Part shown: piece by piece, positions 17,539-27,088 of the stretch | Numbering within the stretch: position 1 is the first letter of the stretch | Layout: every line of letters starts with the position of its first letter | Origin: a bacterium | GTDB taxonomy: Bacteria > Krumholzibacteriota > Krumholzibacteriia > LZORAL124-64-63 | Direction: 5' to 3' | Length of the DNA: 64,000 nt | Assembly: GCA_016712675.1 (NCBI GenBank) | Contig: JADJQR010000001.1 | Span: forward strand, 3,596,001 to 3,660,000 | Made by a program: the position numbers and the translations under genes | Notes under the pieces: model-generated | Seen by the model: only the letters and a program-made list of their open reading frames with translations | What the model was told of the DNA's origin: nothing | Database searches by the model: none

Positions 17539-19541
17539 GCCGCCATCTCCGCCAGGTTCCAGCGCGCGTCCTCGTCCGCGGGATCGCGCGCCAGCACGTC
17601 CTCCAGCAGCCGCGCCGCCTCCCGGCGTCCGCCGCCCTGTGGGTCGGTCCGCCATAGCGTCACCGCCAGATCGTTCGCCGCGCGCTTCGAGTCCGGATCC
17701 AGGCCCAGCACGGCGCGGAACCACAGCTCGGCTTCCTCCAGCTCGCCGGTCGCGAAGGCGGACTCGCCGCGCGCCAGCCAGGCCGCGGCCTCCCACAGCG
17801 GCAAAGGCAGCCGGCGGTAGTGCGGCGATGCGGGCAGCGGCCGGTACTGCAGCGGCGCCACCATCCCGCTGGCGATGATGCCCGGGAGGTTGAACTGGCC
17901 CGTGCTGCGGGCGTCGGCATCCAGGCGCCACTTGCGCCGGAAGATCTCGAAATTCCCGTTCATCTGCTGGCGGTAGTCGACGCCGCCGGCGTCGAAGCTG
18001 GCGCTGCCCACGTGGTGGATGAAGCAGTCCTTCGCCAGCACCGTGCGGTACCCGGCAAGGAAGGCACGCAGGCAGTAGTCGGTGTCCTCGTAGTTGCCCT
18101 GCCCGAAGACCTCGTCCAGGCCGCCCAGGCGCTCGAGCACGCCGCGGCGGATGAGCAGGCAGAAGCCGACGATCCACAGCGCGTGCGCCACCTGCCCGGC
18201 GTGGGCGGCGGCGTGCCGGGCCGCGAATCTGTCCAGGCCCACCAGCGTTCGCTGGTCGTAGTCCACCTTCGGCAGCTTCTGCACGCCGGTGACGTTGTTG
18301 GTGAAGGGGCCGACCAGGCCGACGCGGGGGTCGTCCAGCGCCGGCTTCAGGAGCCGCTCGAGCCAGCCCGGGGTGACCACGGTGTCGCTGTTGAGCAGCA
18401 CCATGAAGTCGCCGCGCGCAGCCGCGAGTCCCCGGTTGTTGCCGGCCGCGAAACCGAGGTTCGTGTCGTTGAGGACCACCTTCACGCGGGGCTGGCTGCG
18501 CGCCAGCTGCCCCAGCCACTCGATGGTGCCGTCGGTCGAGCCGTTGTCGACGAAGATCAGCTCGTGCCGCGCGTCGGTGTGCTCCAGCAGCGAGGCGACG
18601 CAGCGCTGGGTGTGCTCGAGGGCGTTCCAGGTCAGCACGATGACCGACACCAGCGGCTCCGGGCGCGCCGCGCGGTCATGGAAGAGCAGGCGCGGCGCGG
18701 CGTAGGTGCGGATCTGGTTGTCGGACGTGGGCGCGAACTGGCCGTCGGCGGCCTGCATGTAGTCCGGCTTCGCGCGCCCGAACCAGATCCGGTTGAAGAG
18801 CTTCACGTTCCTCTCGACCTGGCTGAAGCGCTCGGGCCCGCTCTGCGACTCGTAGTGGTAGACGACGGACTCGCCGCGGTAGACCACGTCCCAGCCCAGC
18901 TCGCGTGCCTTCAGGCAGAGATCGACGTCCTCGTTGCCGTTCCAGTAGCGGTCGTCGAAGCCCTCGATGGCCGCGAACACCTCAGGACGGATCAGCAGGC
19001 AGGCACCGGTGACGACCTGCATGTACTGCGAGTTCTGCGCGCCCTGGTGGTCCGACGGCATCTGGTAGGACAGGTGCAGGCCGCCGATATGGGTCCAGCC
19101 GTCCTTGGTCACCTGCACCAGCGCCACGCCCCCGTGCTGGATCGTGTCGTCGGCGAACAGCAGGCGCGCCCCGGCAATACCGACAGCGGGATCGTGGTCC
19201 AGCGTCGAGACCAGCGGTTCCAGCCAGCCTGGAGTCACCTCCATGTCGTTGTTCAGGAACAGGAGGTAGCGGCCGCGGGCGTGCGACGCGCCCAGATTGC
19301 AGCCGCGCGCGAACCCCAGGTTCTCCGGCGCGATCAACGCGCGCAGGCGGCCCTGCTGTTCCTGCGTGGCCAGCCACTCGCCGGTGCCGTCGGACGACCC
19401 GTTGTCCACGACGATGATCTCGAAGGTGAAGCCGGACCCCTCGCGGTGGATCGATTCCACGCAGGGTTCGGTCAATTGCAGCTTGTTGTAGACGGGCATG
19501 ATGATCGACACGTCGGGCACCGTCGGGACGAAACTGGACAT
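17532..19541 (-). CDS. bifunctional GT2 glycosyltransferase with TPR-like tail
   Basis: A 669-residue protein with two GT-A family 2 domains in tandem. Domain 1 (about residues 8-250) has VSIIMPVYNK, VVDNGSSDGTGEWL and LFLNNDMEVTPGW. Domain 2 (about 290-560) has VSVIVLTWNALEHTQRC, FVDNGSTDGTIEWL, LLNSDTVVTPGW and the acceptor-side GNYEDTDYCLRA. The last 80 residues form a tetratricopeptide-like segment (SAFATGELEEAELWFRAVLG). Such proteins build O-antigen or cell-surface glycans from nucleotide sugars, one linkage per domain. The start is inferred from the domain boundary; an upstream extension is possible but unlikely. Confidence 0.85.
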   Translation of the reverse strand: MSSFVPTVPDVSIIMPVYNKLQLTEPCVESIHREGSGFTFEIIVVDNGSSDGTGEWLATQEQQGRLRALIAPENLGFARGCNLGASHARGRYLLFLNNDMEVTPGWLEPLVSTLDHDPAVGIAGARLLFADDTIQHGGVALVQVTKDGWTHIGGLHLSYQMPSDHQGAQNSQYMQVVTGACLLIRPEVFAAIEGFDDRYWNGNEDVDLCLKARELGWDVVYRGESVVYHYESQSGPERFSQVERNVKLFNRIWFGRAKPDYMQAADGQFAPTSDNQIRTYAAPRLLFHDRAARPEPLVSVIVLTWNALEHTQRCVASLLEHTDARHELIFVDNGSTDGTIEWLGQLARSQPRVKVVLNDTNLGFAAGNNRGLAAARGDFMVLLNSDTVVTPGWLERLLKPALDDPRVGLVGPFTNNVTGVQKLPKVDYDQRTLVGLDRFAARHAAAHAGQVAHALWIVGFCLLIRRGVLERLGGLDEVFGQGNYEDTDYCLRAFLAGYRTVLAKDCFIHHVGSASFDAGGVDYRQQMNGNFEIFRRKWRLDADARSTGQFNLPGIIASGMVAPLQYRPLPASPHYRRLPLPLWEAAAWLARGESAFATGELEEAELWFRAVLGLDPDSKRAANDLAVTLWRTDPQGGGRREAARLLEDVLARDPADEDARWNLAEMAAG

Positions 19542-19668
19542 TGGAGGTTCCCCCCTGGCCGGAATCCGATCAGCCGCCGCGCCGGACTGCGCACAACGCC
19601 TGTGTTCACAAGGGATTCGGTCCCTCGGCAGCAATATCCGTGCGCGTTCGGGGATCCGGAGCGCCGCC

Positions 19669-19697
19669 TTGACATGGCCGGGAACGCCCGCTACTAT
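19669..19697 (+). promoter_or_regulatory. strong sigma70 promoter for the aaRS-like/carAB operon
   Basis: Perfect TTGACA, 17-nt spacer, TACTAT. It lies about 50 bp upstream of the first start codon and is the best consensus promoter seen in the window. A short inverted repeat GACG/CGTC lies in the 5' leader. Confidence 0.75.
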
Positions 19698-19745
19698 CGC
19701 ACCGCCCTTTAACTGACGTCCGTGAGCGTCAAAAGGAGACCTGCC

Positions 19746-20630
19746 ATGACGATGCCTGCCGTGACAACTTCCGTGCGCCCGGAGCCCGGACCGGCCTTTC
19801 CTACCGCCGCCATGTTCGAGGCCCCCGGTCGTCCGCGCCCCTTGGCCCGGCGCCTGGCCATCCACAACCGGGTGGTGCGGCGCATCCGCGCCTTCTTCGA
19901 AGACGAGGGCTTCCACGAGATGCCCGTGACCGCCCTGGCCGACCACCCGGCACACGTGCAGCTGGAAGGCATGCTCGCACTCGGCTTCGAAGCCGTGTGG
20001 TGCGAGTCGGAGATCATGCCGCCGGGCGGCCGCTGCGAGCCGAAGCACCTGCGCGGGTTCAAGCTGATGGAAGCAGCACGCACGGGCCTTGATCTGGGCG
20101 GCCTGGCCTCGCTGCAGCGCGACCTGCTACGCCACGTGGCGGCCGATCTTGGCGCCGACCTGTTGGGGGGTCGCGATGTGACGCGCCTGGACCGCATGCT
20201 GCGCTGCGAGCACCCCTGCCTGGGATTCGACGAGGCGCTGGCCGTCCTGCGGACCAAGGGTTGGGACCTGGATCCGGGGCAACCGCTTCACATGGCGGCC
20301 AAGGCCACGCTCCTGCGCCACTGCGGTAACCTGCCGGTGCAGCTCCTGCGCCAGCCGCGTCACCACTGCCTGCAGGGCACGGCGGCGGCGCCCGCGGCGG
20401 TGTGCCCCGACACCGTCGAGTACCTCCTGCCCTGGGCTGGCGTGGCGATGGAGGGCGAGGCCCGGTCCGGCCGCGGCACGTTCAGTCTGGATCTGGGCCG
20501 TCTGCTGCAGTACCTGATGGGCCTGGAGAAGGTGACCGACACCCTGATCGACCCCATGGACCGCATCGCGCAGGTGATGCACGCGGTTCCGCAGGGGACG
20601 GCGCTGCGCGCGGTCGCGGAGCACGCCTGA
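19746..20630 (+). CDS. class II aminoacyl-tRNA synthetase-like paralog (Asp/Asn type), no anticodon domain
   Basis: A 294-residue protein corresponding to the catalytic core of AsnRS without the OB fold. Aligned by eye with the asnS product of this window, it keeps a motif 1-like helix (RLAIHNRVVRRIRAFF), a region equivalent to motif 2 (VWCESEIMPPGGRCEP, HLRGFKLMEAA) and a motif 3-like end (DLGRLLQYLMGLEKV). The motif 2 Arg that binds ATP is not conserved in position. The ribosome site AAAAGGAGA is strong. The stop overlaps the carA start (TGATG), so it is translationally coupled to carbamoyl-phosphate synthetase. Function unknown; archaeal AsnRS-derived asparagine synthetases show that such cores can be metabolic enzymes. 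Confidence 0.75.
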   Translation: MTMPAVTTSVRPEPGPAFPTAAMFEAPGRPRPLARRLAIHNRVVRRIRAFFEDEGFHEMPVTALADHPAHVQLEGMLALGFEAVWCESEIMPPGGRCEPKHLRGFKLMEAARTGLDLGGLASLQRDLLRHVAADLGADLLGGRDVTRLDRMLRCEHPCLGFDEALAVLRTKGWDLDPGQPLHMAAKATLLRHCGNLPVQLLRQPRHHCLQGTAAAPAAVCPDTVEYLLPWAGVAMEGEARSGRGTFSLDLGRLLQYLMGLEKVTDTLIDPMDRIAQVMHAVPQGTALRAVAEHA

Positions 20631-21760
20631 TGCGGGGCCACGTCGCACTGGAGAGCGGCCGGGTCTTCACCGGCCGCCTGCTGGGAGCCCCGCTGCCGGC
20701 CGGCGGCGAGGTCGTCTTCCACACGGGCATGACCGGCTACCAGGAGATCCTGACCGACCCGAGCTATGCCGGCCAGGTCGTGGTCTTCACCGCCGCGCAC
20801 CTGGGCAACTACGGCATCCACGCCGGCGACAGCGAGTCGGCGCGCGTGCACCCGCGCGCGGTCGTCGTCCGCGACTTCTGCCGCCGCAACTACCATCGCG
20901 GCAGCGAGCACAACCTCGACCACCTGCTGCGGCGCGCCGGCGTGCCGGCGGTCTCGGACATCGACACGCGCGCGCTGACGATCGCGCTGCGCGACGGCGG
21001 CACCTGCCGTGGCTTCGTCGGCGCCGGGGACCCGCGGGAGCTGGTGGAACGCGCGCGCGCCCTGCCCCCCATCGACCAGGTCGACTGGGTGGCGCGCGTC
21101 ACGCGCGCCGAGGCCGGCCCCTACGAGCGCCAGCCGCAGGCGGCCGAACCCTGCGAAGTCGCCGTGCTGGACTGCGGCGTCAAGAAGAGCATCCTGGACT
21201 GCCTGGTCGACGCCGGCTGCCGCGTGCGCGTCTTCCCCGCCGCGACGAAGGCCGAGGTGCTGCTGGCCGGCGGCACCGAGGGCGTCTTCCTCAGCAACGG
21301 CCCGGGCGACCCGGCCTCGCTGCCGCACCTGGTGGACACGGTGGCAAGGCTGCTGGCGGCCGACGTGCCCCTGTTCGGCGTCTGCCTGGGGCACCAGCTG
21401 CTGGCGCGGGCGCTGGGCGCCACGACGGTCAAGCTCCCCTTTGGCCACCACGGCGCCAACCATCCGGTGCACAACCTGGCCACCGGGCGCGTCGAAATCA
21501 CGAGCCAGAACCACAACTACGCCGTGCCCGACGGCAGCCTGGACCCGGTGCGCGCGGTGGTGACGCACGTGAGCCTGAACGACCGCTCCGTCGAGGGCCT
21601 ACGCGCCCTGGGCCGCGACGCCTTCTCCGTGCAGTTCCACCCCGAGGCCGCACCGGGCCCCAACGACAGCCTGCACCTGTTCGACGCCTTCCGCGAACGC
21701 ATGCTGGGCCGGCGCCGCCTGGCCGCCACGCTGAAGGAGCGCCATGCCGCGGCGAGCTGA
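20630..21760 (+). CDS. carA: carbamoyl-phosphate synthase small subunit
   Basis: A 376-residue glutamine amidotransferase subunit that hydrolyses glutamine and channels ammonia to CarB for arginine and pyrimidine synthesis. The N-terminal CarA domain shows [20 protein letters not shown]. The class I amidotransferase domain holds the nucleophile Cys252 in [10 protein letters not shown] and the His-Glu pair in [10 protein letters not shown]. The ATG overlaps the TGA of the aaRS-like gene by one base, and the 3' end overlaps carB by 17 bp. Expression is therefore tightly linked across three genes. Confidence 0.95.
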   Translation: MRGHVALESGRVFTGRLLGAPLPAGGEVVFHTGMTGYQEILTDPSYAGQVVVFTAAHLGNYGIHAGDSESARVHPRAVVVRDFCRRNYHRGSEHNLDHLLRRAGVPAVSDIDTRALTIALRDGGTCRGFVGAGDPRELVERARALPPIDQVDWVARVTRAEAGPYERQPQAAEPCEVAVLDCGVKKSILDCLVDAGCRVRVFPAATKAEVLLAGGTEGVFLSNGPGDPASLPHLVDTVARLLAADVPLFGVCLGHQLLARALGATTVKLPFGHHGANHPVHNLATGRVEITSQNHNYAVPDGSLDPVRAVVTHVSLNDRSVEGLRALGRDAFSVQFHPEAAPGPNDSLHLFDAFRERMLGRRRLAATLKERHAAAS

Positions 21761-24700
21761 CCTCAAGACGATCCTCGTCGTCGGTTCGGGCCCCATCATC
21801 ATCGGGCAGGCGAGCGAATTCGATTACTCCGGTACCCAGGCCGTGCGCGCACTCAAGCGCGAGGGCTACCGCGTGGTGCTGGTCAACAGCAACCCGGCCA
21901 CGATCATGACCGACGACGACATGGCGGACGCCACCTACGTCGAGCCGCTGACCTGCGCGATGCTCGAACAGGTGATCGCCGCCGAGCGGCCGGACGCCCT
22001 GCTGCCCACCGTTGGTGGCCAGACAGGCCTGAACCTGGCCGTGGAACTGGCGGACGCGGGCGTGCTCGAGCGGTACGGCGTCGAGCTGATCGGCGCCAGC
22101 CCGCGCACGGTGCGCCTGGCCGAGGACCGCGAACTGTTCAAGGAGCGCATGGCGGAGATCGGCCTGCAGACGCCGCGCAGCCTGCTGCTGACGTCGGTCG
22201 AGCAGGCGCCGCGCGCGCTGGCCGAGCTGTCGTTCCCGCTCATCCTGCGCGCCAGCTTCACGCTGGGCGGTGCCGGCAGCGGTATCGCCCACGACGAGGA
22301 CGAACTGCGCACGATGCTGCGCGAGGGCCTGGCCGCCTCGCCCGTGGGCGGCGTGCTGGTCGAGGAGTCGGTGCTCGGCTGGAAGGAATACGAGCTCGAG
22401 GTCATCCGCGACCACGCCGGCAACGGCATCGTCGTCTGCAGCATCGAGAACTTCGACGCCATGGGCGTGCACACCGGTGACAGCGTCACCGTGGCGCCGG
22501 CCCAGACCCTCACCGACCGCGAGTTCCAGCGCCTGCGCAACGATGCCCTGAAGGTGCTCGACGCCGTCGGCGTGGTGACCGGCGGCAGCAACGTGCAGTT
22601 CGCGGTCGACCCCGAGAGCGGCCGTTCGCTGGTCATCGAGATGAACCCGCGGGTCAGCCGCAGCAGCGCGCTGGCCAGCAAGGCGACCGGCTACCCGATC
22701 GCCAAGGTGGCGGCGCTGCTGGCCGTCGGCTACACGCTGCCCGAGCTGCCGAACGAGATCACCGGCACCAGCAGCGCCTGCTTCGAGCCGTCGCTGGACT
22801 ACACCGTGGTCAAGGTGCCGCGGTGGGCGTTCGAGAAGTTCCCCGGCACGCCCGACCGCCTGGGCACCACCATGCAGTCGGTGGGCGAGGTCATGGCCAT
22901 CGGGCGCACGTTCCGCGAGGCCTTCCAGAAGGCACTGCGTTCGCTGGAACTGGGCCTGGACGGCTGGGAGAGCACCACCAGCGCCCGCTCGCGCGAGGAG
23001 CTGGCACGCGACCTGACCCGCCCCCGCCAGGGCCGGCTGGCCGACCTGCACGAGGCGATGCGCCGCGGCCTGGAGCCGGAGCAACTGCACCGCCTGACCG
23101 GCATCGACCCCTGGTTCCTGGACAACCTGTCGCGCCTGATGGAGGTCGAGGGCCGCCTGCGCAGCTACGCCCTGGCCGAGCTGCCGGAGGACCTGCTGCG
23201 CGAGGCCAAGCGCGAGGGCTTCAGCGACCGCCGCATCGCGCGGCTGCTGCTGTGGGAGCCGGGCCAGGCCACCGGCCGCGACGGGGCAACCACCGTGCGG
23301 CTGCGCGCGGCGCTGGTGCTGGCGGCCCGCCAGGCGCAGGGCCTGCGCCCTGTGTTCCGGCGCGTGGACACCTGCGCCGCGGAGTTCCCCTCGGACACCC
23401 CGTACCTGTACTCGACCTGGGAGGACGGGCCCTGCGAGAGCCGGCCGACCCGCAGGCGCAAGGTGATCGTGCTGGGCAGCGGCCCCAACCGCATCGGCCA
23501 GGGGATCGAGTTCGACACCTGCTGCTGCCACGCCGTGCAGGCGCTGCGCGCCGAGGGGATCGAGGCCATCCTGGTCAACTGCAACCCGGAGACCGTCAGC
23601 ACCGACTACGACCTCTCGGACCGCCTCTACTTCGAGCCCCTGCGGTTCGAGGAGGTCATGCACATCATCGAGGTCGAGCAGCCCGAGGGCGTCATCGTGA
23701 CCCTGGGCGGCCAGACGCCGCTGAACCTGGCGCGCGACCTCCAGGCCGCCGGCGTGCGGCTGCTGGGCACCGGCACCGAGGCCATCGACCGCGCCGAGGA
23801 CCGCGAGCGCTGCGGCCGCCTGCTGGCCGACCTGGACATCCCGACGCCACGCTCGGGCAGCGCCCGCGACCTGGAGACCGCCTGCATCGTGGCCGGCGGC
23901 ATCGGCTACCCGGTGATGGTGCGGCCCAGCTACGTGCTGGGCGGCCGCGCCATGCGCGTGGTCTACGACGAGGCGCAGCTGCGCGAGTGGTTCGCCGCCG
24001 CCGCGAAGGTGAGCGGCGAACACCCGGTGCTGATCGACCAGTTCCTGGAGGATGCCGTCGAGTTCGACGTCGACGCCGTATGCGACGGCCGGGACGTGCT
24101 CATCGGCGGCATCATGCAGCACATCGAGGAATGCGGGATCCATAGCGGCGACAGCTTCGCCGTACTGCCGCCGTACAAGACGAACGCTTCGGAAACGGCG
24201 TTGATGCAGCTCCATACGCGGCGCCTGGCGCGCGCGCTGGGCGTGGTCGGCCTGCTGAACATCCAGTTCGCCAGCTACCAGGGAGTGATCCACGTCATCG
24301 AGATCAATCCGCGCGCCTCGCGCACGGTGCCGTTCCTGGAGAAGGCCACCGGCGTGCCGCTGGCCCGCGCGGCCACGCGCTGCATGCTGGGCATCACCCT
24401 CAAGGAACAGGGGCTGGACCTGGGCGAGGCGCCGGTCCCGGCCGGCCGCACGTTCGTCAAAGGCCCGGTATTCCCGTTCCGGCGCTTCCCGTTGACCGAC
24501 CACCTGCTGGGACCGGAGATGAAGAGCACGGGCGAGGTGATGGGCGTCGGCCACGGCTTCGGCGAGGCCTTCGCCCGCGCGCAGTTGGCGTGCGGGCAGG
24601 GCCTGCCGGACGAGGGCGCCGTCTTCATCAGCGTGAACGACAACGACAAGGATGCGATGTTGCCGATCGCGCGGGATCTGGCCGCTCTCGGCTACGATCT

Positions 24701-25028
24701 GCTGGCCACTGGCGGCACGGCGCGGTTCCTGGTGGGTCACGGACTGCAGGCGGCGAGCGTGCCCAAGGTGGGGGAAGGCGCCCCGCATATCGGCGAACTG
24801 ATCCGCGGGGGAAGCGTGCAGATGGTGATCAACACGCCGCTGGGCAAGAAGAGCCGATTCGACGAGAGTGCCATCCGGCGCGAGGCGCGCGCGCGCGACA
24901 TCCCCTGCATCACGACGCTTTCGGGAGGCCGCGCTGCGGTCGACGGGATCCGCGCGCTCCGCGCGGGGCTGGGCGGGGTGACCGCGTTGCAGACGCTGCG
25001 CATCGAACCGCCGGCGACCGTGCGCTAG
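21744..25028 (+). CDS. carB: carbamoyl-phosphate synthase large subunit
   Basis: A 1094-residue two-repeat ATP-grasp enzyme, full length for the family. Repeat 1 begins [20 protein letters not shown], repeat 2 begins [20 protein letters not shown]. Each contains a PTxGGQTxLNLA-type phosphate loop ([11 protein letters not shown] and [11 protein letters not shown]). [20 protein letters not shown] and [20 protein letters not shown] mark the metal sites. The C-terminal MGS-like allosteric domain (about 950-1080) shows [14 protein letters not shown] and [11 protein letters not shown]. It joins carbamate phosphorylation with ammonia from CarA. A GC-rich hairpin follows directly. Confidence 0.96.
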   Translation: MPRRADLKTILVVGSGPIIIGQASEFDYSGTQAVRALKREGYRVVLVNSNPATIMTDDDMADATYVEPLTCAMLEQVIAAERPDALLPTVGGQTGLNLAVELADAGVLERYGVELIGASPRTVRLAEDRELFKERMAEIGLQTPRSLLLTSVEQAPRALAELSFPLILRASFTLGGAGSGIAHDEDELRTMLREGLAASPVGGVLVEESVLGWKEYELEVIRDHAGNGIVVCSIENFDAMGVHTGDSVTVAPAQTLTDREFQRLRNDALKVLDAVGVVTGGSNVQFAVDPESGRSLVIEMNPRVSRSSALASKATGYPIAKVAALLAVGYTLPELPNEITGTSSACFEPSLDYTVVKVPRWAFEKFPGTPDRLGTTMQSVGEVMAIGRTFREAFQKALRSLELGLDGWESTTSARSREELARDLTRPRQGRLADLHEAMRRGLEPEQLHRLTGIDPWFLDNLSRLMEVEGRLRSYALAELPEDLLREAKREGFSDRRIARLLLWEPGQATGRDGATTVRLRAALVLAARQAQGLRPVFRRVDTCAAEFPSDTPYLYSTWEDGPCESRPTRRRKVIVLGSGPNRIGQGIEFDTCCCHAVQALRAEGIEAILVNCNPETVSTDYDLSDRLYFEPLRFEEVMHIIEVEQPEGVIVTLGGQTPLNLARDLQAAGVRLLGTGTEAIDRAEDRERCGRLLADLDIPTPRSGSARDLETACIVAGGIGYPVMVRPSYVLGGRAMRVVYDEAQLREWFAAAAKVSGEHPVLIDQFLEDAVEFDVDAVCDGRDVLIGGIMQHIEECGIHSGDSFAVLPPYKTNASETALMQLHTRRLARALGVVGLLNIQFASYQGVIHVIEINPRASRTVPFLEKATGVPLARAATRCMLGITLKEQGLDLGEAPVPAGRTFVKGPVFPFRRFPLTDHLLGPEMKSTGEVMGVGHGFGEAFARAQLACGQGLPDEGAVFISVNDNDKDAMLPIARDLAALGYDLLATGGTARFLVGHGLQAASVPKVGEGAPHIGELIRGGSVQMVINTPLGKKSRFDESAIRREARARDIPCITTLSGGRAAVDGIRALRAGLGGVTALQTLRIEPPATVR

Positions 25029-25045
25029 CGCCGGTCGCCGGCGCT
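25027..25045 (+). terminator. GC hairpin after carB
   Basis: AGCGCCGG / CCGGCGCT stem of 8 bp with a 3-nt loop, starting at the carB stop codon. No T-run, so it could be a processing or stability element. Confidence 0.4.
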
Positions 25046-25104
25046 GCCAACCCCGCGACCGGAACCGCCGACCGGACATGGGGATCGGTTCCCTCCGAAT
25101 CGTA

Positions 25105-25133
25105 TTGCCGCGCCTGTCGCCTTCCGGTATGCT
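25105..25133 (+). promoter_or_regulatory. candidate promoter giving a leaderless kinase mRNA
   Basis: TTGCCG, 17-nt spacer, TATGCT. The predicted transcription start falls on or next to the kinase ATG at 25140, and no Shine-Dalgarno sequence is visible before that ATG. Confidence 0.4.
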
Positions 25134-25139
25134 GCCGCC

Positions 25140-27041
25140 ATGAACGACCAATTCATTGGCGAATATAGGGTTCTCCGCAAGCTGGGTGCCGGCGGCATGG
25201 CCTCGGTCTACCTGGCCACGCACCGTGACGTGCCCAACCTGCGTACCGTGCTCAAGGAACTCAGCGATCGCCGCCTGGTCGACCGCTTCCGCCGCGAGGC
25301 CGACAAGCTGGCCCTGCTGGACGGACACCGCGGCATCTGCCAGATCAAGCACTTCTTCGAGGACCGTGGCCAGTTCTACATCGTGATGGAGTACATCGAG
25401 GGCCCCACTCTCGAGGACCTCATCTGTTCCGACCAACCGCCGACCCTCGCCGAGACGTTGGTAATCGTTCATGCGGTGCTGTCGACGCTCGAGTTCGCAC
25501 ACGCGCAGGGCGTCATCCACCGGGACATCAAGCCGACGAACATCATGGTCGACCGCATGGGCCAGGTGAAGGTCATCGACTTCGGCATTGCCAAGGGGGC
25601 GGCCGATCCCGACCTCACGCAGGTCGGCACGTCGCTGGGCTCGCCGCGCTACATGGCTCCCGAGCAGTTCGGCGCCAAGGCCGACGTCGACTGGGCTCGC
25701 TGCGACATCTACGCCGTCGGGATCACCCTCTACTACCTGCTGACCCACGAATTCCCGTTCCACGGCAGCGATCTCTTCCAGATGTGCGAGGCCAAGCGCA
25801 CCCTCGATCCGGCGCCTCCATCGAGCCTGAACGCCGACGTCTCGCCGGCGTTGGACGCGTTCGTCCTGAAGGCCATCGCCCGCGAGCCCGCGGATCGATT
25901 CGCCTCGGTGGCGCAGATGCGCCTGGCCCTGGCCGACGCTGCTGGTCAGCGCCCGGACCATGCGGTGCCGCGGCCGGACGTGACGGAGATCCTGCGGCCC
26001 GGATCCCCGGCGGCGCGCGAGGTACCGGACGCGGACGGGCCCAATGGTCGCCGGACGCCGGCGCCGACGCCGCTGGCCGCACCTGCCGCACCGACGCCCC
26101 CGGGCAGGACGACGCCGGCGAAGCCGCGGGGACAGCGGTCGCCGCGCACGCTGGCCTTCGCGGCGGTAGCCGTGACCGTCGTGGTCGGGGCCCTCTGGGG
26201 AATACTCTCGATGCGCACGGACAGGCGGGTTGCGCAAGGCGGGGAGGCGGCCGGCGACCGGTCCGCGTTGCCGGCACCGGCCCTGTTGGCGCCGAGTGCC
26301 GGGGCGGTCGCGAACGACGCGCGCGTGTGCTTCCGGTGGCGACCTGTCGCCGGTGTTGCCGGACCGTACACGCTGGAACTGGCCAGCGACACCGACTTCG
26401 CCGCAGCCCGCGCCTTGTCGCCGGTGGCCGGCGACAGTCTGCGCCTGACCGAACCCCTGTCCCCGGGCAACTGGTACTGGCGCGTCCGCGCCGCCGCGAC
26501 GGCCTCGACCGAGGCCGGCGCCTGGTCGACGACGGGCGCTTTCGAGGTCGCTTCGGCGGCTGGCGAGGTGGCCTATGTGAACGTCGTCATCCGGCCAACT
26601 GGTGGCCGGCTGCAGGTGGGCGGCGCTATGATGGGAGTCGTCGACCGGGAGCGCGTACCGCTCCCGCCTGACCGACCGTGTACCCTGGTGGCGACGCATG
26701 CCAAGAGCGTCGAGAAGAAGCTGGTGCGCGTGATCACCCCGCGGGTAGGCAGCGAGAACGACATCCGCTTCGAGTTCACGCCAGAGGCCGCGAAACCGTC
26801 ACTGGTGACTGTCCGCATCGGCGCCATCCGCGACGGCGCCCCCACGAATGCCGCCATCCGCTTGGCTGGCGGTGCCAGCATCGGCGAGGCGCCCGGCACG
26901 TTCGAGCTTCCCGCGGGCCGTCACGAGATCGTGGCCAGCGGGACATACGCCGACGGCGTCTGGGAAGGCCGTCAGGCCGTCACGCTGACCGCCGGCGCGA
27001 CGCCGCCGCTGGTCCGGATCGAGATGAAGCGCCTGCGCTGA
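25140..27041 (+). CDS. Hanks-type Ser/Thr protein kinase with extracytoplasmic FN3-like and PEGA-like region
   Basis: A 633-residue transmembrane kinase. The kinase domain (about 8-265) is complete: glycine loop GAGGMASVY, catalytic-lysine strand TVLKEL (Lys39), HRDIKPTN (127-134), DFGIAK at 147 and MAPEQ. A proline/alanine-rich juxtamembrane segment precedes one membrane helix (about 335-358). The outside region has a fibronectin-like repeat (FRWRPVAGVAGPYTLELASD, NWYWRVRAAA) and a PEGA-like C-terminus. It leads a five-gene run with a CsgG/TPR protein, two lipoproteins and a beta-barrel, so it probably senses or controls envelope state. It is the closest kinase to the T6SS genes 7 kb away. 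Confidence 0.9.
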   Translation: MNDQFIGEYRVLRKLGAGGMASVYLATHRDVPNLRTVLKELSDRRLVDRFRREADKLALLDGHRGICQIKHFFEDRGQFYIVMEYIEGPTLEDLICSDQPPTLAETLVIVHAVLSTLEFAHAQGVIHRDIKPTNIMVDRMGQVKVIDFGIAKGAADPDLTQVGTSLGSPRYMAPEQFGAKADVDWARCDIYAVGITLYYLLTHEFPFHGSDLFQMCEAKRTLDPAPPSSLNADVSPALDAFVLKAIAREPADRFASVAQMRLALADAAGQRPDHAVPRPDVTEILRPGSPAAREVPDADGPNGRRTPAPTPLAAPAAPTPPGRTTPAKPRGQRSPRTLAFAAVAVTVVVGALWGILSMRTDRRVAQGGEAAGDRSALPAPALLAPSAGAVANDARVCFRWRPVAGVAGPYTLELASDTDFAAARALSPVAGDSLRLTEPLSPGNWYWRVRAAATASTEAGAWSTTGAFEVASAAGEVAYVNVVIRPTGGRLQVGGAMMGVVDRERVPLPPDRPCTLVATHAKSVEKKLVRVITPRVGSENDIRFEFTPEAAKPSLVTVRIGAIRDGAPTNAAIRLAGGASIGEAPGTFELPAGRHEIVASGTYADGVWEGRQAVTLTAGATPPLVRIEMKRLR

Positions 27042-27088
27042 CGGGGCGCACAGTGGAAGGACACTCCACCACCAGAAGGAAGCAGGAA

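Noticed and set aside
21498-26699. Very long minus-strand reading frame across carA, carB and the kinase gene
   Set aside because: Long antisense frames are usual in high-GC DNA. The plus strand carries unmistakable carA, carB and kinase motifs, and the antisense product is low-complexity.
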